Below, one piece after another: positions 1-9,376 of a stretch of DNA of 64,000 bases. Positions within the stretch are counted from its first letter, which is position 1, and each line of letters starts with the position of its first letter. Below the pieces are notes generated by a model. The model was not told the DNA's origin, searched no databases, and saw nothing but the letters and a program-made list of their open reading frames with translations. Where the stretch lies: positions 1,518,913-1,582,912 of the forward strand of contig NZ_JAKIRP010000001.1 in assembly GCF_021646545.1 (NCBI RefSeq), in the 5' to 3' direction. The position numbers and the translations under genes are program-made. Origin of the DNA: Chitinophaga filiformis. Its GTDB lineage: Bacteria; Bacteroidota; Bacteroidia; Chitinophagales; Chitinophagaceae.

Positions 1-421
1 TTTCGGCATACTTTTTACCTTCTTCTCGGCTTTTGAGGAAGATGATCCTGCATTGTTCGGGTAAGGCGCCGGTGGCCTGTATGATGTGTTTTTCGAGCTC
101 TCTGGCCAACGTTTGCTGTTCTGTGCCCCCCTGCATGATATTATCCTTGTCTCCGGTTTTGTAGGACATGTACCTGTCCCTTGCTCCGTCCTTCCGGATA
201 TTGTTCATGCAGAGGTTATAAACAGAACGATAGAGATATCCTTTTATATCTTCTTCAAAGACAACGGCTTCCCGTTTCTCCCACAGCCGGGCAAATACAG
301 TTTGTACAATATCATTGGCCTCCTCGCTGTCCCTCAGTAATGTATAGGCATACCTGTGCAGCTTTTCATAGCAGGTATGAAAAAGATGCAGGAACAGCTC
401 AGATTTATCTCGTTTCTCCAA
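1..421 (-). CDS. ECF-type RNA polymerase sigma factor, 3' end outside window
   Basis: This minus-strand frame is open from the left edge of the window up to a TTG codon at 421-419; an in-frame TAA lies five codons upstream, so TTG is the only reasonable start. The conceptual product begins LEKRDKSELFLHLFHTCYE and contains region 2 of an ECF sigma factor (YEKLHRYAYTLLRDSEEAND followed by IVQTVFARLWEKRE, the -10-binding/core-binding helices). It then enters the start of region 4 (ALPEQCRIIFLKSREEGKKY), where the window ends. In Bacteroidota such factors usually sit before a FecR anti-sigma gene and a SusC/SusD pair, but the downstream neighbours are outside the window. The exact start is the weak point because the Shine-Dalgarno signal is poor. 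Confidence 0.8.
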   Translation of the reverse strand, partial: MEKRDKSELFLHLFHTCYEKLHRYAYTLLRDSEEANDIVQTVFARLWEKREAVVFEEDIKGYLYRSVYNLCMNNIRKDGARDRYMSYKTGDKDNIMQGGTEQQTLARELEKHIIQATGALPEQCRIIFLKSREEGKKYAE

Positions 422-533
422 TACCGTTAATTACCCAATGCTTGTTGGCACAATGATATAATAGTACAACACGAAGGGCCGAACATACCCCTACGCGGAC
501 TGTAAAAAAGTTTTCAGTCTCTTCCTTCAGCCG

Positions 534-1871
534 TCATACCTTGGGACCCCATCCCTTTTCGTACTCTCTTTTCCACAATTTCATGGCATCGGCATCATTG
601 AGGATGTGACCGTTGGTGGGATCAGTATGTAATACCCTGCCTGTACGCTGTGCAATATTGCCTAACAAAGGGAGTAATGTACTGCGGTAGGCGACATTTA
701 TTTCCGCGTTAAGTTTGGCGTTGCCGCGGATGCTTTCCAGGAAGTTGTTGATATGTATTGCGTCGTAATATTCCCCGGCAGGACTAACCGTGTTAACGGC
801 GCTCTGATTGGTATTGGTAGACTGCTTCACTTCTTTGACGGTCTTTCCTTTTACATCTACTATCTTGTAGCTGTCGCCTCCGGAGTTGTACAGGGTGCCG
901 TTGTCGCCGAAAATGGCAAAACCACGGTCGCTGCCTTCCAGGTTAAATGAGCTGCAGCTGCGTCCTTCCCAGGAGATGGCTTTGCCGCCTTGAAATTCAA
1001 AGTTGAGGGTTTGGGTATCTGGTGTTTCCCAGTCGTCTTTTGGATAGGCATAACGTCCGCCGGCAGAGGTTACTTTAGTGGGAAATTCCAGGTCCATGAA
1101 CCAGCGCAGGCAATCCAGTTCATGGGTGCCATTATTACACGTTTCTGATGTACCCCAGTGCCAGCGCCAGTGCCAGTTATAGTGGACAATGTTGTCGAGG
1201 TGGTCGCGGCGCGGGGCCGGACCTTGCCATAAATCCCAGTTCAGGGTATCCGGCACGGCTATTTTTTTACCAATACCTATAGGCTGACGGTTATTCGTAT
1301 ACCAGCTTTTGCCATAATATATCTTACCCAGGACATGTTGCTCTTTTACCTCTTTTATAGCCTGTTGCATATTGGGCCAGGAACGGCGCTGGCTACCCAT
1401 TTGGACCAGCCGGTTATATTTCTTTGCTGCCGCTATCAGTAGTTCGCCTTCCGCCGGATTGTGGGCGCAGGGTTTTTCCACATACACATGTTTACCCGCT
1501 GCGGTGGCCATTATAGCTGCAGGAGCATGCCAATGGTCCGGAGCAGCCACAAACAGCGCATCAAAATCTTTACGCTCCAGCAACTGACGAATGTCTTTAA
1601 TCACAGTGGGTTTACGTTCCTGTGCGCCGGCAACGGCCTTCAGGCCTTTGGCAATTGCGCCGTCTTCCACGTCGCAGATATAGCCAATTTCAGCACCTGG
1701 CAGCTTCGCTGCACACTGGGCCAGCCAGTTTCCCCGGGAATTGACACCCATGACGCCTAATACCAGCTTATTGCTGGGAGCATTTTTCCCGAATACGGGA
1801 AAGTTAAGGATGGTTAAGCCTGCTCCTACACCAGCAAGACCGCCGGTTTTGATAAATTCTCTCCTTTTCAT
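534..1871 (-). CDS. Tat-exported Gfo/Idh/MocA family oxidoreductase
   Basis: A 445-residue NAD(P)-dependent oxidoreductase of the Gfo/Idh/MocA family. It opens with a twin-arginine signal (MKRREFIKTGG then a hydrophobic stretch to about residue 28), so it is predicted to be folded with its cofactor and exported. The N-terminal Rossmann fold carries GVMGVNSRGNW; the family EKP motif is present (VYVEKPCAHNP), as are HWHAP and GTHELDCLRWFM, which form the usual substrate pocket. Length and layout match the many Bacteroidota paralogues acting on sugars or inositols, but the substrate cannot be read from sequence. It stands alone, divergent from the CHAD gene across about 200 bp. ATG start at 1871. 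Confidence 0.88.
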   Translation of the reverse strand: MKRREFIKTGGLAGVGAGLTILNFPVFGKNAPSNKLVLGVMGVNSRGNWLAQCAAKLPGAEIGYICDVEDGAIAKGLKAVAGAQERKPTVIKDIRQLLERKDFDALFVAAPDHWHAPAAIMATAAGKHVYVEKPCAHNPAEGELLIAAAKKYNRLVQMGSQRRSWPNMQQAIKEVKEQHVLGKIYYGKSWYTNNRQPIGIGKKIAVPDTLNWDLWQGPAPRRDHLDNIVHYNWHWRWHWGTSETCNNGTHELDCLRWFMDLEFPTKVTSAGGRYAYPKDDWETPDTQTLNFEFQGGKAISWEGRSCSSFNLEGSDRGFAIFGDNGTLYNSGGDSYKIVDVKGKTVKEVKQSTNTNQSAVNTVSPAGEYYDAIHINNFLESIRGNAKLNAEINVAYRSTLLPLLGNIAQRTGRVLHTDPTNGHILNDADAMKLWKREYEKGWGPKV

Positions 1872-2068
1872 AACGATGTGACCTGTTTATAGTTTAATGT
1901 TTTTTGCAGATAGAAGTTTAGAATAGGCAGCCTAATGTAAAAAAATAAATATGGGCAGTGTAGAATATTTGATGAGTGAAAACATAGAGGGATTTGTGGA
2001 GGTCCGGGCAGTAGCGGCCGGAACATCAGTGGAGAATTAGTGGTAACTTTAACTGTAAAGTAGTGGGT

Positions 2069-2836
2069 ATGCTTAGAAGGAAAAGGCAACGTAAATATCT
2101 CGTTAAACGGTGCCTGGAGCTGCGGGACCAGTTACATACTTTTGCCGCATCCGGAAGTCAGGAAGCATTGCACAAACTGCGGGTGGAGATAAAAAAACTA
2201 AAGGCTTTCTCCGAATTGACGAAATTATACAAAGGAGAAAAAGAGGCTACTATTAAAAAAAATATCAAGAAAATATTCCACCGTGCAGGTATCATCAGAG
2301 AAGCCGGTATTAATCTGCAAATGATAAGGCAGTTCGATATTTGTCAGCCGCTGTTCAGTATCAAAGCAACTAACATTATCCAACAAGAAAGCGCGAAGTT
2401 CCGTTTGCATGAAACCCGTTATGATCATGATATCAGGAATACAGTCATATCTCTATTGCAATCGTTACACCCGGTTCATAGTCGCGATATCAAACAATGG
2501 TTCAGCGGACAATTGAAGAAAATCGCAATTGTTGTAACCGCCGCATCCAGCGATCAGCTTCATGAGGCGCGTAAGAAAATAAAAAATCTCATATATGTGC
2601 ATGGTATCCTTCACAAACCATTAGCAGCTGAATTGAAGTTAAAAATTGACTATCTCGATCAGATGCAGGATGCCATAGGTAAATGGCATGACGCGGCCGT
2701 AGCTGTTGACCTGTTGGAAGCGCACGGTTCAGGTAAAGCAAAGGCCAGCAAGCTCCGGAGGGAACAGGACAAAGCCCGTGAGGCTATTCATGCAATTGGA
2801 GATGGGTTTTGGGAGAAGGTTGTTAAGCAGGATTGA
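2069..2836 (+). CDS. CHAD domain protein
   Basis: A 255-residue protein made of one CHAD domain (conserved histidine alpha-helical domain). The paired signature helices HKLRVEIKKLKAF and HEARKKIKNLIYV carry the conserved histidine and basic residues; the CHAD family is known to bind inorganic polyphosphate. No CYTH/triphosphatase domain is fused and none is adjacent, so a polyphosphate-binding role is an inference from family knowledge. The frame also allows a GTG at 2063, two codons upstream; I prefer ATG 2069. It converges with the LuxR-type regulator, the two stops being only 8 bp apart. Confidence 0.82.
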   Translation: MLRRKRQRKYLVKRCLELRDQLHTFAASGSQEALHKLRVEIKKLKAFSELTKLYKGEKEATIKKNIKKIFHRAGIIREAGINLQMIRQFDICQPLFSIKATNIIQQESAKFRLHETRYDHDIRNTVISLLQSLHPVHSRDIKQWFSGQLKKIAIVVTAASSDQLHEARKKIKNLIYVHGILHKPLAAELKLKIDYLDQMQDAIGKWHDAAVAVDLLEAHGSGKAKASKLRREQDKAREAIHAIGDGFWEKVVKQD

Positions 2837-2844
2837 TGAGCTGA

Positions 2845-3495
2845 TTAATTTACAATGATCTTATTTTTTATTGCATACTTCAAAATCCCAACAGTAGACC
2901 TTACCCCCAACTTATCTTTCAAATCCTGCCTTGTCTTTTCTACTGTCCGGATGCTTACAAACAACTGAGCAGCTATATCCTTATTGCTCTTTTCATCCCA
3001 TAATAACTGAAGGATCTTTTTCTCTCTGTCGTTCAGTGTGGCTTCTTTTTTTGTTTTATTACGACTATTCTCATACTGCGTATTCTCATACAACACGTCT
3101 GTAAATAATCTATTTCTGTACACTCTGTTTTCTTTTACGGCATCTATCGCCTGCAGCAGGTCTTCAGGGTCTCCTGATTTGGAAATGAAGCCATATATTC
3201 CCAGCTCCAGCAGGTCGCACATAAGGTGGATGTCTTTGTCCGTTCCGAGCAGTAGTATTTTTATGCGGGGATATTCCTGGCGGATCAATAAAATAGTGTC
3301 TGTAAGTGTGGGCATTAATATATCGACCAGCAACGCATCTATCTGCGTATGTTTTAGTTGCTGCAACAGGTCATATTCATTGGACGACTGAATAGCAACG
3401 GTGATATTTTTTCTTTCTGAGAGATAACTTTTTAATGTTTTGATAAATAGCGTGTAGTTATCTAAAATGGCTAATTTAATGTGTGTCGCTGGCAT
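2845..3495 (-). CDS. LuxR/NarL-type response regulator
   Basis: A 216-residue two-domain response regulator. The N-terminal receiver has its phosphoacceptor at D58 (LLVDILMP), an acidic-pocket D12 (followed by N instead of the usual second acidic residue) and the conserved lysine in GFISKSG. The C-terminal domain (about 148-212) is a LuxR helix-turn-helix: LNDREKKILQLLWDEKSNKD, then IAAQLFVSIRTVEKTRQDL. No sensor kinase lies next to it. It is downstream of, and on the same strand as, the nine-gene operon but separated by 211 bp, so cotranscription is possible but not shown. ATG start at 3495. Confidence 0.88.
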   Translation of the reverse strand: MPATHIKLAILDNYTLFIKTLKSYLSERKNITVAIQSSNEYDLLQQLKHTQIDALLVDILMPTLTDTILLIRQEYPRIKILLLGTDKDIHLMCDLLELGIYGFISKSGDPEDLLQAIDAVKENRVYRNRLFTDVLYENTQYENSRNKTKKEATLNDREKKILQLLWDEKSNKDIAAQLFVSIRTVEKTRQDLKDKLGVRSTVGILKYAIKNKIIVN

Positions 3496-3706
3496 AAAAT
3501 AAGAACTAAGGATGAGTATTATTTAAATTACAGGCGCTGAATTTGTGGCATTTTAGCTTGAGGGCTGTGCTGTTTTTGGATTAACGGGCAACACAATTAT
3601 TACAGGGCTTTATGGGTTAAGGTAATGTATTTTAAGTACATGTAATATAGTCTGAAATTATTTTTCAGACAAGATCAGGCGCCCAATTTAATGGTAATTT
3701 AATTAT

Positions 3707-5215
3707 CTAGTAATTGCCGGCATTTAGTGAACTTTCAGTAAGCAGGTAATGTTTTTCTACTTTGTCCAATACGATATAAAGAGAGTCTCTGTTGCGGGTA
3801 ATACCTGTCATAATAATCCTGGATCCGTCGTTAGTGGTATAGTGTAAGGTCATGTCTTCTTCCCGCTCTGCGTTGGCGTATTCCAGCAGGATATGTTTCT
3901 GCCTGCGCCATGACTGCGCTCGTTTGTCTATACCACTTATTTCTTTCCAGATAACATCCGGAATGACAGTGATCGTATCGTGTACAATATGTTTGCGGCC
4001 GCCTGCAAGGTGGAAGGAATTGCTGGTAATCCCCGCTTTTTTATTTAATGGATTTTTATTGTGCAGATGAAGTATATGGTGAACTGTATCTGCTTCGTAA
4101 TAAAAATATGTTCTTCTGCCGGCCATGCCCGTTAACTCGAACGTACGGTTAATATCTCTCATCGGCAGCGCAACACCGTTGGACAGATCAAGATGCTGCT
4201 GACGATTGGTGCTAAAAGTGAAAGTAGACCATTTCTCAAATGTAACATGTTGCCATCTTATCGTATCGAGAGGATCGTAAGCGATTTCTTTATTATTGAT
4301 ACTAAAAAATGTTACGTGGTAATTTCCTCTCAGTACGGGCACTCCTTTGAGAGAAGGCTGTTTATAGGGATCATATAAAAAGTTCATTAGCTGCAGATAC
4401 CCGGTGACACCTACAAACAGGCAGAGCAGTCCCGATTTCAACCCTATTCTCAGATATTGCTGCCACTTTTCAGAAAAGGAGGGATAATAGTGGTAAGGAA
4501 TCACGTACCGTTCTTTTATAAAGAAAGTATAGAAGTAGGGAAGGTCATAAGCTAACAGGTAAGCCGCCAGAATAACAAAGTAAGAGGAATAGATATGTAC
4601 ATTGCCATCATAGGAAAAGTTGACATATACAATATCTGCCATGGCTGCAAACAATAAAATAGCTCCATAAACGGTTGTTTTCCTGAACAGTAGTAAAATG
4701 CCGGTCACTATTTCAAAGACGCCGGCAAATGATTGATACCAGGGTACAATACCTACAGATACCCAGTATAGTTTCTGCGCGGAATATTGTCCGAAATCTG
4801 TGTTTAACATCGACAGAGAAGGAAAAGGCATCTGAACAGGGAAGATCTTTAAGAAACCAAATCCAATAATACCTATCGCCGCTCTGTAACGGATCAGCAC
4901 TTGTAACCAGTAGTTGAGTGTATAATATGATGGCCGTTTTCTGTCAAGATAAGAGAATATCAATCCACCTATTGTGGAAATGGCGAGTATCAGCAGCCAG
5001 TCTGTATATCCCATCAGATTCCAGCTACTGTTGCTGAACCTGATAATGACGGGCATAAAACGTGTGATGTCATAGATGTCCCTGTAGTGAAGCGCATTCC
5101 AGTGAATGGCAAACAGCCGGTCATACCATTCCTTGCTGAACGGAATACACATGATCAGGTAAAATATAAAACATATCCGGAATGCTACTTTGGCGGGGTT
5201 GGTCCAGGGCTGCAT
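3707..5215 (-). CDS. DoxX-like polytopic membrane protein A
   Basis: A 502-residue membrane protein that I recognise only at the level of a DoxX/HTTM-like fold. The first ~280 residues hold several hydrophobic helices around a RYRAAIGIIGFGFLKIFP segment and GVFEIVTGILLLFRK, the pattern of DoxX-type proteins. The last ~210 residues are a soluble, probably periplasmic, beta-rich region (VTFEKWSTFTF, GSRIIMTGITRNRDSLYIVL). It is a clear paralogue of the next gene upstream: both share the RYR...GF block, the LLLFRK block and the DTIRW/DTVRW-x(4)-FEKW block. It is the last gene of the nine-gene operon, starting 4 bp after its paralogue's stop. Function unknown. Confidence 0.72.
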   Translation of the reverse strand: MQPWTNPAKVAFRICFIFYLIMCIPFSKEWYDRLFAIHWNALHYRDIYDITRFMPVIIRFSNSSWNLMGYTDWLLILAISTIGGLIFSYLDRKRPSYYTLNYWLQVLIRYRAAIGIIGFGFLKIFPVQMPFPSLSMLNTDFGQYSAQKLYWVSVGIVPWYQSFAGVFEIVTGILLLFRKTTVYGAILLFAAMADIVYVNFSYDGNVHIYSSYFVILAAYLLAYDLPYFYTFFIKERYVIPYHYYPSFSEKWQQYLRIGLKSGLLCLFVGVTGYLQLMNFLYDPYKQPSLKGVPVLRGNYHVTFFSINNKEIAYDPLDTIRWQHVTFEKWSTFTFSTNRQQHLDLSNGVALPMRDINRTFELTGMAGRRTYFYYEADTVHHILHLHNKNPLNKKAGITSNSFHLAGGRKHIVHDTITVIPDVIWKEISGIDKRAQSWRRQKHILLEYANAEREEDMTLHYTTNDGSRIIMTGITRNRDSLYIVLDKVEKHYLLTESSLNAGNY

Positions 5216-5219
5216 GTTA

Positions 5220-6470
5220 TTATAATTTAGCAGGGTTGTTTTTGCCAGTACCTGCTTCTTCCAGCAGGTATCTTTTATCTATTTTTTTTAAAACGATCAA
5301 CAAAGAATCTCGTTGCTGATTGAATCCTGAGAGTACGATCCTGTTGCTGTCTGGCTGGTGATAGTGAAATACATACATGTTGTTTGTCTGTCGCATTACC
5401 AGCGTATGCTGTACGGTATCTGTTTCCAGGGAGTAATAGCTTCTTCCATTGTTACCCGACTGCTCATAAGACGAGGGCTTTTCCAGTACATCGGGCACTG
5501 CATACACTGGTGCTGCGGACGAGTCCTTTTTGGGAGAACGGATGCTGGCAGTTGCCCATTTTTCGAATACTACATTTTCCCATCTCACCGTATCTGTTAG
5601 AGAATAAGGTAGCTCTCGCCCGTTAATGCGAAAAGTGCTCACGTCGTAAAGGCCTGTCAGCCCTGCCGGTGTTACCGTATGAGGATATTGGTAGGTGCCT
5701 TCCCTGTAACTGGAATAACTGGTGTAACCCAATACAAGGAAGAACAGCAGGAAAATGCTCCTTGGCGCCCACTCCCATTTAAAGGGAGGTATTGTGCGTC
5801 GCAAGGCAACCGGGCGCTGAAGCGCAAACAGCGTATGGAACTCGCGGAGGTCATATACCAGGAGGAATGAAGCAATGGCCAACAGATAAGCGCTATACAC
5901 CACATCGGCACCCTCATAAGCCCAGTTGCTCAGCAGCACATTACCGAGAAATATAAGGGCTATGATCACCGCAGGCAGTGTCAGTTTTCTGAAAAGCAGC
6001 AGTAGGGCAATAGTTAATTGTACGATACCAAGGAAACAGGAATACCCCGGTGCAACGCCTAGTGTCATGGAAAAGATCTTCCACCGTGTAAATTCACCGT
6101 AATTGGTGTTCATATGACTGATAGAAGGATAAGGACTGTGGATGTGGAAAAAGTAAACAAATCCATACCCGATAAAAGCAAGTGCCAACCGGTATCGGAG
6201 TATTACTCTCAGCCAGTAGTACAGCATATCCATATCATACCGCCCGGAGGCCGTAACTGTCCAGATAATGGTGCCGGCAACCGATATCAGTACTATATAT
6301 TGTAGCGTGTCCAGGGATGGGGGATGATAGGTTGCCAGCATCAGCATATCCGTAAATTGCATACCGAATGAATACTGCTGATGAGTGGAAGGGGACAGGC
6401 TTAATATAAAGAAGATAAAACAGAACCTGAATAATACCTGTTGAGCAGGCGTCCATTTATTCGCTGTCAT
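5220..6470 (-). CDS. DoxX-like polytopic membrane protein B
   Basis: A 416-residue paralogue of the neighbouring protein at 3707-5215. It has an N-terminal hydrophobic region, a RYRLALAFIGYGFVYFF helix, QLTIALLLLFRKLTLPAV, and a C-terminal soluble half (DTVRWENVVFEKW, IVLSGFNQQRDSLLIVLKKI). The C-terminal half is about 85 residues shorter than in its sibling. The frame is open further upstream (to 6569), but that would run into the MFS gene. ATG 6470 (MTANKWTPAQQ) lies 4 bp after the MFS stop and matches the sibling's N-terminus, so I chose it. The pair could form a hetero-oligomeric membrane complex; this is inference. Confidence 0.72.
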   Translation of the reverse strand: MTANKWTPAQQVLFRFCFIFFILSLSPSTHQQYSFGMQFTDMLMLATYHPPSLDTLQYIVLISVAGTIIWTVTASGRYDMDMLYYWLRVILRYRLALAFIGYGFVYFFHIHSPYPSISHMNTNYGEFTRWKIFSMTLGVAPGYSCFLGIVQLTIALLLLFRKLTLPAVIIALIFLGNVLLSNWAYEGADVVYSAYLLAIASFLLVYDLREFHTLFALQRPVALRRTIPPFKWEWAPRSIFLLFFLVLGYTSYSSYREGTYQYPHTVTPAGLTGLYDVSTFRINGRELPYSLTDTVRWENVVFEKWATASIRSPKKDSSAAPVYAVPDVLEKPSSYEQSGNNGRSYYSLETDTVQHTLVMRQTNNMYVFHYHQPDSNRIVLSGFNQQRDSLLIVLKKIDKRYLLEEAGTGKNNPAKL

Positions 6471-6474
6471 TTTG

Positions 6475-7689
6475 TTACGATTTATTGGCGAGGTATCCAT
6501 AAAGGGATGACAACAGGGCAACAATGCCGGGGATGACCAATGCTGTGGCAGCACCTCCGGTCTTTTCAAGAAACCCTATCAGGAAAGCTCCCAGCGGATT
6601 GATACCTGTAAGGATATAAGTATACAATGCAATTGTATTGACCTGGTATTCTTCTTCCGAACGAAGTTGAATGTAGGCGCTGGTCACGGTTGTATAGGTC
6701 GTATAGAAATAGCCGGTAAGGACCAGCAGACTGCCGGTCAGCCAGATATCGCCTGCCAGCGCAAGTAGCATGAACATTATACCTAATCCGGCTGATGAGA
6801 CCATCATGAAATTAAAGCTCACCTTTGATAGATAAGCGGAGATAATAGCGCCTGCAAATGCACCCAGTCCGAACAAGGCATTGATGTAACCGAACTCTTT
6901 GGCATTAGTCTGTACCAATATGCCTGAGATGATGGGAAGGATAACAGAAAAATTGATACAGAGCAAGGACACGAGGAAAAGTACAGCAAATGGCACTGAT
7001 AGCTGCCGGTTGCTGAAAACATAACCCAATGCGGCACTGATACGACTCAATAGCGACTGTTTTGATTTATTGTTTGCATAAGGATACAGCTCCTGTTCCT
7101 GCATGATAAAAAGACTATGTATAACAAATGCGAAAGACACTGCGTTGAACAGGAAACAATACGCTGCGCCCATGCCCGCCAGTAGCAATCCTCCTATGGC
7201 AGGGCCAAGCACTTTCGCGAGATTGAAAACCGAAGTATTCAGGGCAATGGCATTGGGTACCTGCGACCGCTCCACACACTGCCGGATCAGTAACTGGCGT
7301 ACGGGGTTGTTGATGACAACAATAAATCCCCTTAACAGGGCCAAAAGGTACAGATGGAACAATTCGATCTTCCCTGTAAAGCAGAGCAACGACAGCACAA
7401 TGGCAGATAGCATGGATAATGACTGACATATGATCATCGTTATCCGTGGATTTAACTTTTCCAGCAGTGGTGCACTGATCAGTCCCAGCAAGGCATATGG
7501 TGTAAACAGGCAGGCAGTGAGCAGGGCAATAGCTTGTGCAGAATGCGTTTTTTCAAGGATCAGCCATGACTGGGCAATATCCTGTATACTCGTGCCTATC
7601 TGTGAAATACTGAGACTAAGAAAAAGTAGCCTGTAATTCCTGTGTCGGATCAGACTGGAAAATGTCTTTGTGAGATATGTCGTATTCAT
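6475..7689 (-). CDS. MFS transporter, EntS/MFS_3-like exporter
   Basis: A 404-residue major facilitator superfamily protein with about 12 hydrophobic segments. The start (SSLIRHRNYRLLFLSLSISQ followed by GTSIQDIAQSWLILE) is typical of the MFS_3 branch, which includes the enterobactin exporter EntS and multidrug efflux proteins. ATG 7689 overlaps the TGA of the preceding gene in an ATGA arrangement (7686-7689), supporting translational coupling; a longer open frame to 7806 would overlap that gene heavily. Its place inside the biosynthetic-looking operon suggests it exports the product. The cargo is unknown. Confidence 0.85.
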   Translation of the reverse strand: MNTTYLTKTFSSLIRHRNYRLLFLSLSISQIGTSIQDIAQSWLILEKTHSAQAIALLTACLFTPYALLGLISAPLLEKLNPRITMIICQSLSMLSAIVLSLLCFTGKIELFHLYLLALLRGFIVVINNPVRQLLIRQCVERSQVPNAIALNTSVFNLAKVLGPAIGGLLLAGMGAAYCFLFNAVSFAFVIHSLFIMQEQELYPYANNKSKQSLLSRISAALGYVFSNRQLSVPFAVLFLVSLLCINFSVILPIISGILVQTNAKEFGYINALFGLGAFAGAIISAYLSKVSFNFMMVSSAGLGIMFMLLALAGDIWLTGSLLVLTGYFYTTYTTVTSAYIQLRSEEEYQVNTIALYTYILTGINPLGAFLIGFLEKTGGAATALVIPGIVALLSSLYGYLANKS

Positions 7690-8240
7690 TTCAAAGACAT
7701 CTCTTGCTTTATAGCAGATAATTTCTCCATCACCTTTACTGCACGTTCCTGAATGGACAGGTCTCCTTTTAATTCCAGTACCGGATAGGGAGAGGCAGCC
7801 AGCCATTGCTGATGCGCCTGCAGGGTTCTCCCACGGGCGGTATTGTCGTCATAACCCGATGCCCAGGCAATAAACTCATTAAATTGTTTGTTCCTCTCTG
7901 CATCTGTGTAGATAATATCTCCATACTTTTCCAGTTCCCGCGCTTTCAGCCGCTCAATCCTGATATCCTGCGGCAGCCACAGGAAAACGATCAGGTCAAA
8001 TGCCGCATCCAGTTCCCATTTGATGACAGACCCCCCCAGTATCCAGCCGTTATGTTGACTGAACTCCTGTAATATCATATTGTTTCGTACTGCAGGATCT
8101 CTTCTTATTGTGAAAGGAGGATCACTTTTCTCCCAGTAAAATTCATCTGTATCAAAGTATGGTACATTGAGCGTTGCTGAAAGATACTCTCCTAGGCTGG
8201 TAACCCCTGAGCAGGATGCCCCTACAATATGGATCTTCAT
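7686..8240 (-). CDS. small P-loop kinase-like protein
   Basis: A 184-residue protein of the adenylate-kinase-like P-loop NTPase group. The N-terminus MKIHIVGASCSGVTSLGEYL is a P-loop in which the usual Walker A lysine is replaced by valine (GASCSGVTS instead of GxxxxGKS/T). From memory, the G-V-T form recurs in small proteins annotated as adenylate kinases, so it may be a family trait. YFDTDEFYW supplies a substrate-site D-x-D-like segment and FLWLPQDIRIERLKAR a lid-like arginine-rich region. It overlaps both neighbours by 4 nt (ATGA at each side). The phosphate acceptor is unknown; loss of kinase activity is also possible. Confidence 0.75.
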   Translation of the reverse strand: MKIHIVGASCSGVTSLGEYLSATLNVPYFDTDEFYWEKSDPPFTIRRDPAVRNNMILQEFSQHNGWILGGSVIKWELDAAFDLIVFLWLPQDIRIERLKARELEKYGDIIYTDAERNKQFNEFIAWASGYDDNTARGRTLQAHQQWLAASPYPVLELKGDLSIQERAVKVMEKLSAIKQEMSLK

Positions 8241-9376
8241 AAATGGTTTATTTGAGTGTGTAATATCTGCATCGCCTTTTTTATAATGTCCAGCGGACAG
8301 GCAATGTTTATTCGGAAAAAGCCTCTCCCATATTCACTGAATATTGTTCCTTTTGATACAATCAGTTCCTGGTCCAGTGTAGAAAAGAAATCATCTTCAC
8401 TGATCTGTAACGCACGGTAATCAATCCACATCAGGTATGTGGCTTCCTGCCGAAACGTTCTCAATTGAGGAATATGCTCCTGTATAAATGTCCGGACGTA
8501 ATGATAATTATGGGCAACATACTTATTTAATGAGATCATCCAGTCGCGGCAATGGGTGTAACCTGCCATTGTTGCGGTAAGGAAGGTAGTATTCACTTTA
8601 TTGATGCCATAAAGATCAAAGACTTTTGATAGTTCCTGCTGCATCCTTTGATTAAATACAACGACATGTCCGCCTCTCAGTCCTGCAATATTAAAAGTTT
8701 TTGTGGAAGAATGAAGAATGATGGTATTCTGTAAATAAGGTGTTGGCAGCGTGGCAACTGAGGTAAATTGATATCCCGGTAATACGAGATCACAATGTAT
8801 CTCATCTGCGATCAGCAGGATCTCATTTTCAAGACAGTATTCCGCAATGCGTAGCAGATCTTCATAACTCCATACTCTGCCTACAGGGTTATGTGGAGAG
8901 CACAACACGAAGATCTGCGGTCGTAAGGGTAGAAGTGAGTCCAGGTGTTCAAAATCCATCTGGTACTCACCGTGTTCATCAATTTTTAAAGGGTTGAATA
9001 AAATGGTCCGGTTCCTGGTAATCTCCATGAACCTATAATACGCCGGCGCCTGTATAATAATTTCAGCACCCTCGGAAGTGTATCGCTGTATGATGGCAGA
9101 CAAGGCCGGTATAATACCGGAGACAGGATTAATGCTGATTCCTTCTGTATTGTAGTGATGAAAAGCGGTAAACCAGTTCAACACTGTTTCCAGGTATTGT
9201 TCATTGACTGCCGGATAACCGAGAAAACCTGTGGATATTTTTTGCCGTAGGGCGTCCAGTATAGGCCCCGGTGTTCTGAAATCCATATCGGCCAGCCACA
9301 TCGATAAACTGTTTTCGGGTATTTTATCCCATTTGTGGGAATCCGTAAACCGCCTGTCGTATACTATGTCAAACAT
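8237..9376 (-). CDS. MalY/PatB-type PLP aminotransferase or C-S lyase
   Basis: A 379-residue fold-type I PLP enzyme of the MalY/PatB group, whose members work as aminotransferases or as cystathionine beta-lyases. Signatures are MWLADMDFRTPGP, SPHNPVGRVW, ADEIHCDL and the PLP-lysine motif SSTKTFNIAGL (Lys about residue 226), and FFRINIACP near the end. ATGs at 9403 and 9397 are possible, but MalY and PatB begin close to the equivalent of MFDIVYDRRFT. I therefore choose ATG 9376, which gives an 8-nt overlap with the preceding gene's stop. In this operon a transaminase or a beta-elimination role would both fit; sequence alone does not decide. Confidence 0.85.
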   Translation of the reverse strand: MFDIVYDRRFTDSHKWDKIPENSLSMWLADMDFRTPGPILDALRQKISTGFLGYPAVNEQYLETVLNWFTAFHHYNTEGISINPVSGIIPALSAIIQRYTSEGAEIIIQAPAYYRFMEITRNRTILFNPLKIDEHGEYQMDFEHLDSLLPLRPQIFVLCSPHNPVGRVWSYEDLLRIAEYCLENEILLIADEIHCDLVLPGYQFTSVATLPTPYLQNTIILHSSTKTFNIAGLRGGHVVVFNQRMQQELSKVFDLYGINKVNTTFLTATMAGYTHCRDWMISLNKYVAHNYHYVRTFIQEHIPQLRTFRQEATYLMWIDYRALQISEDDFFSTLDQELIVSKGTIFSEYGRGFFRINIACPLDIIKKAMQILHTQINHL

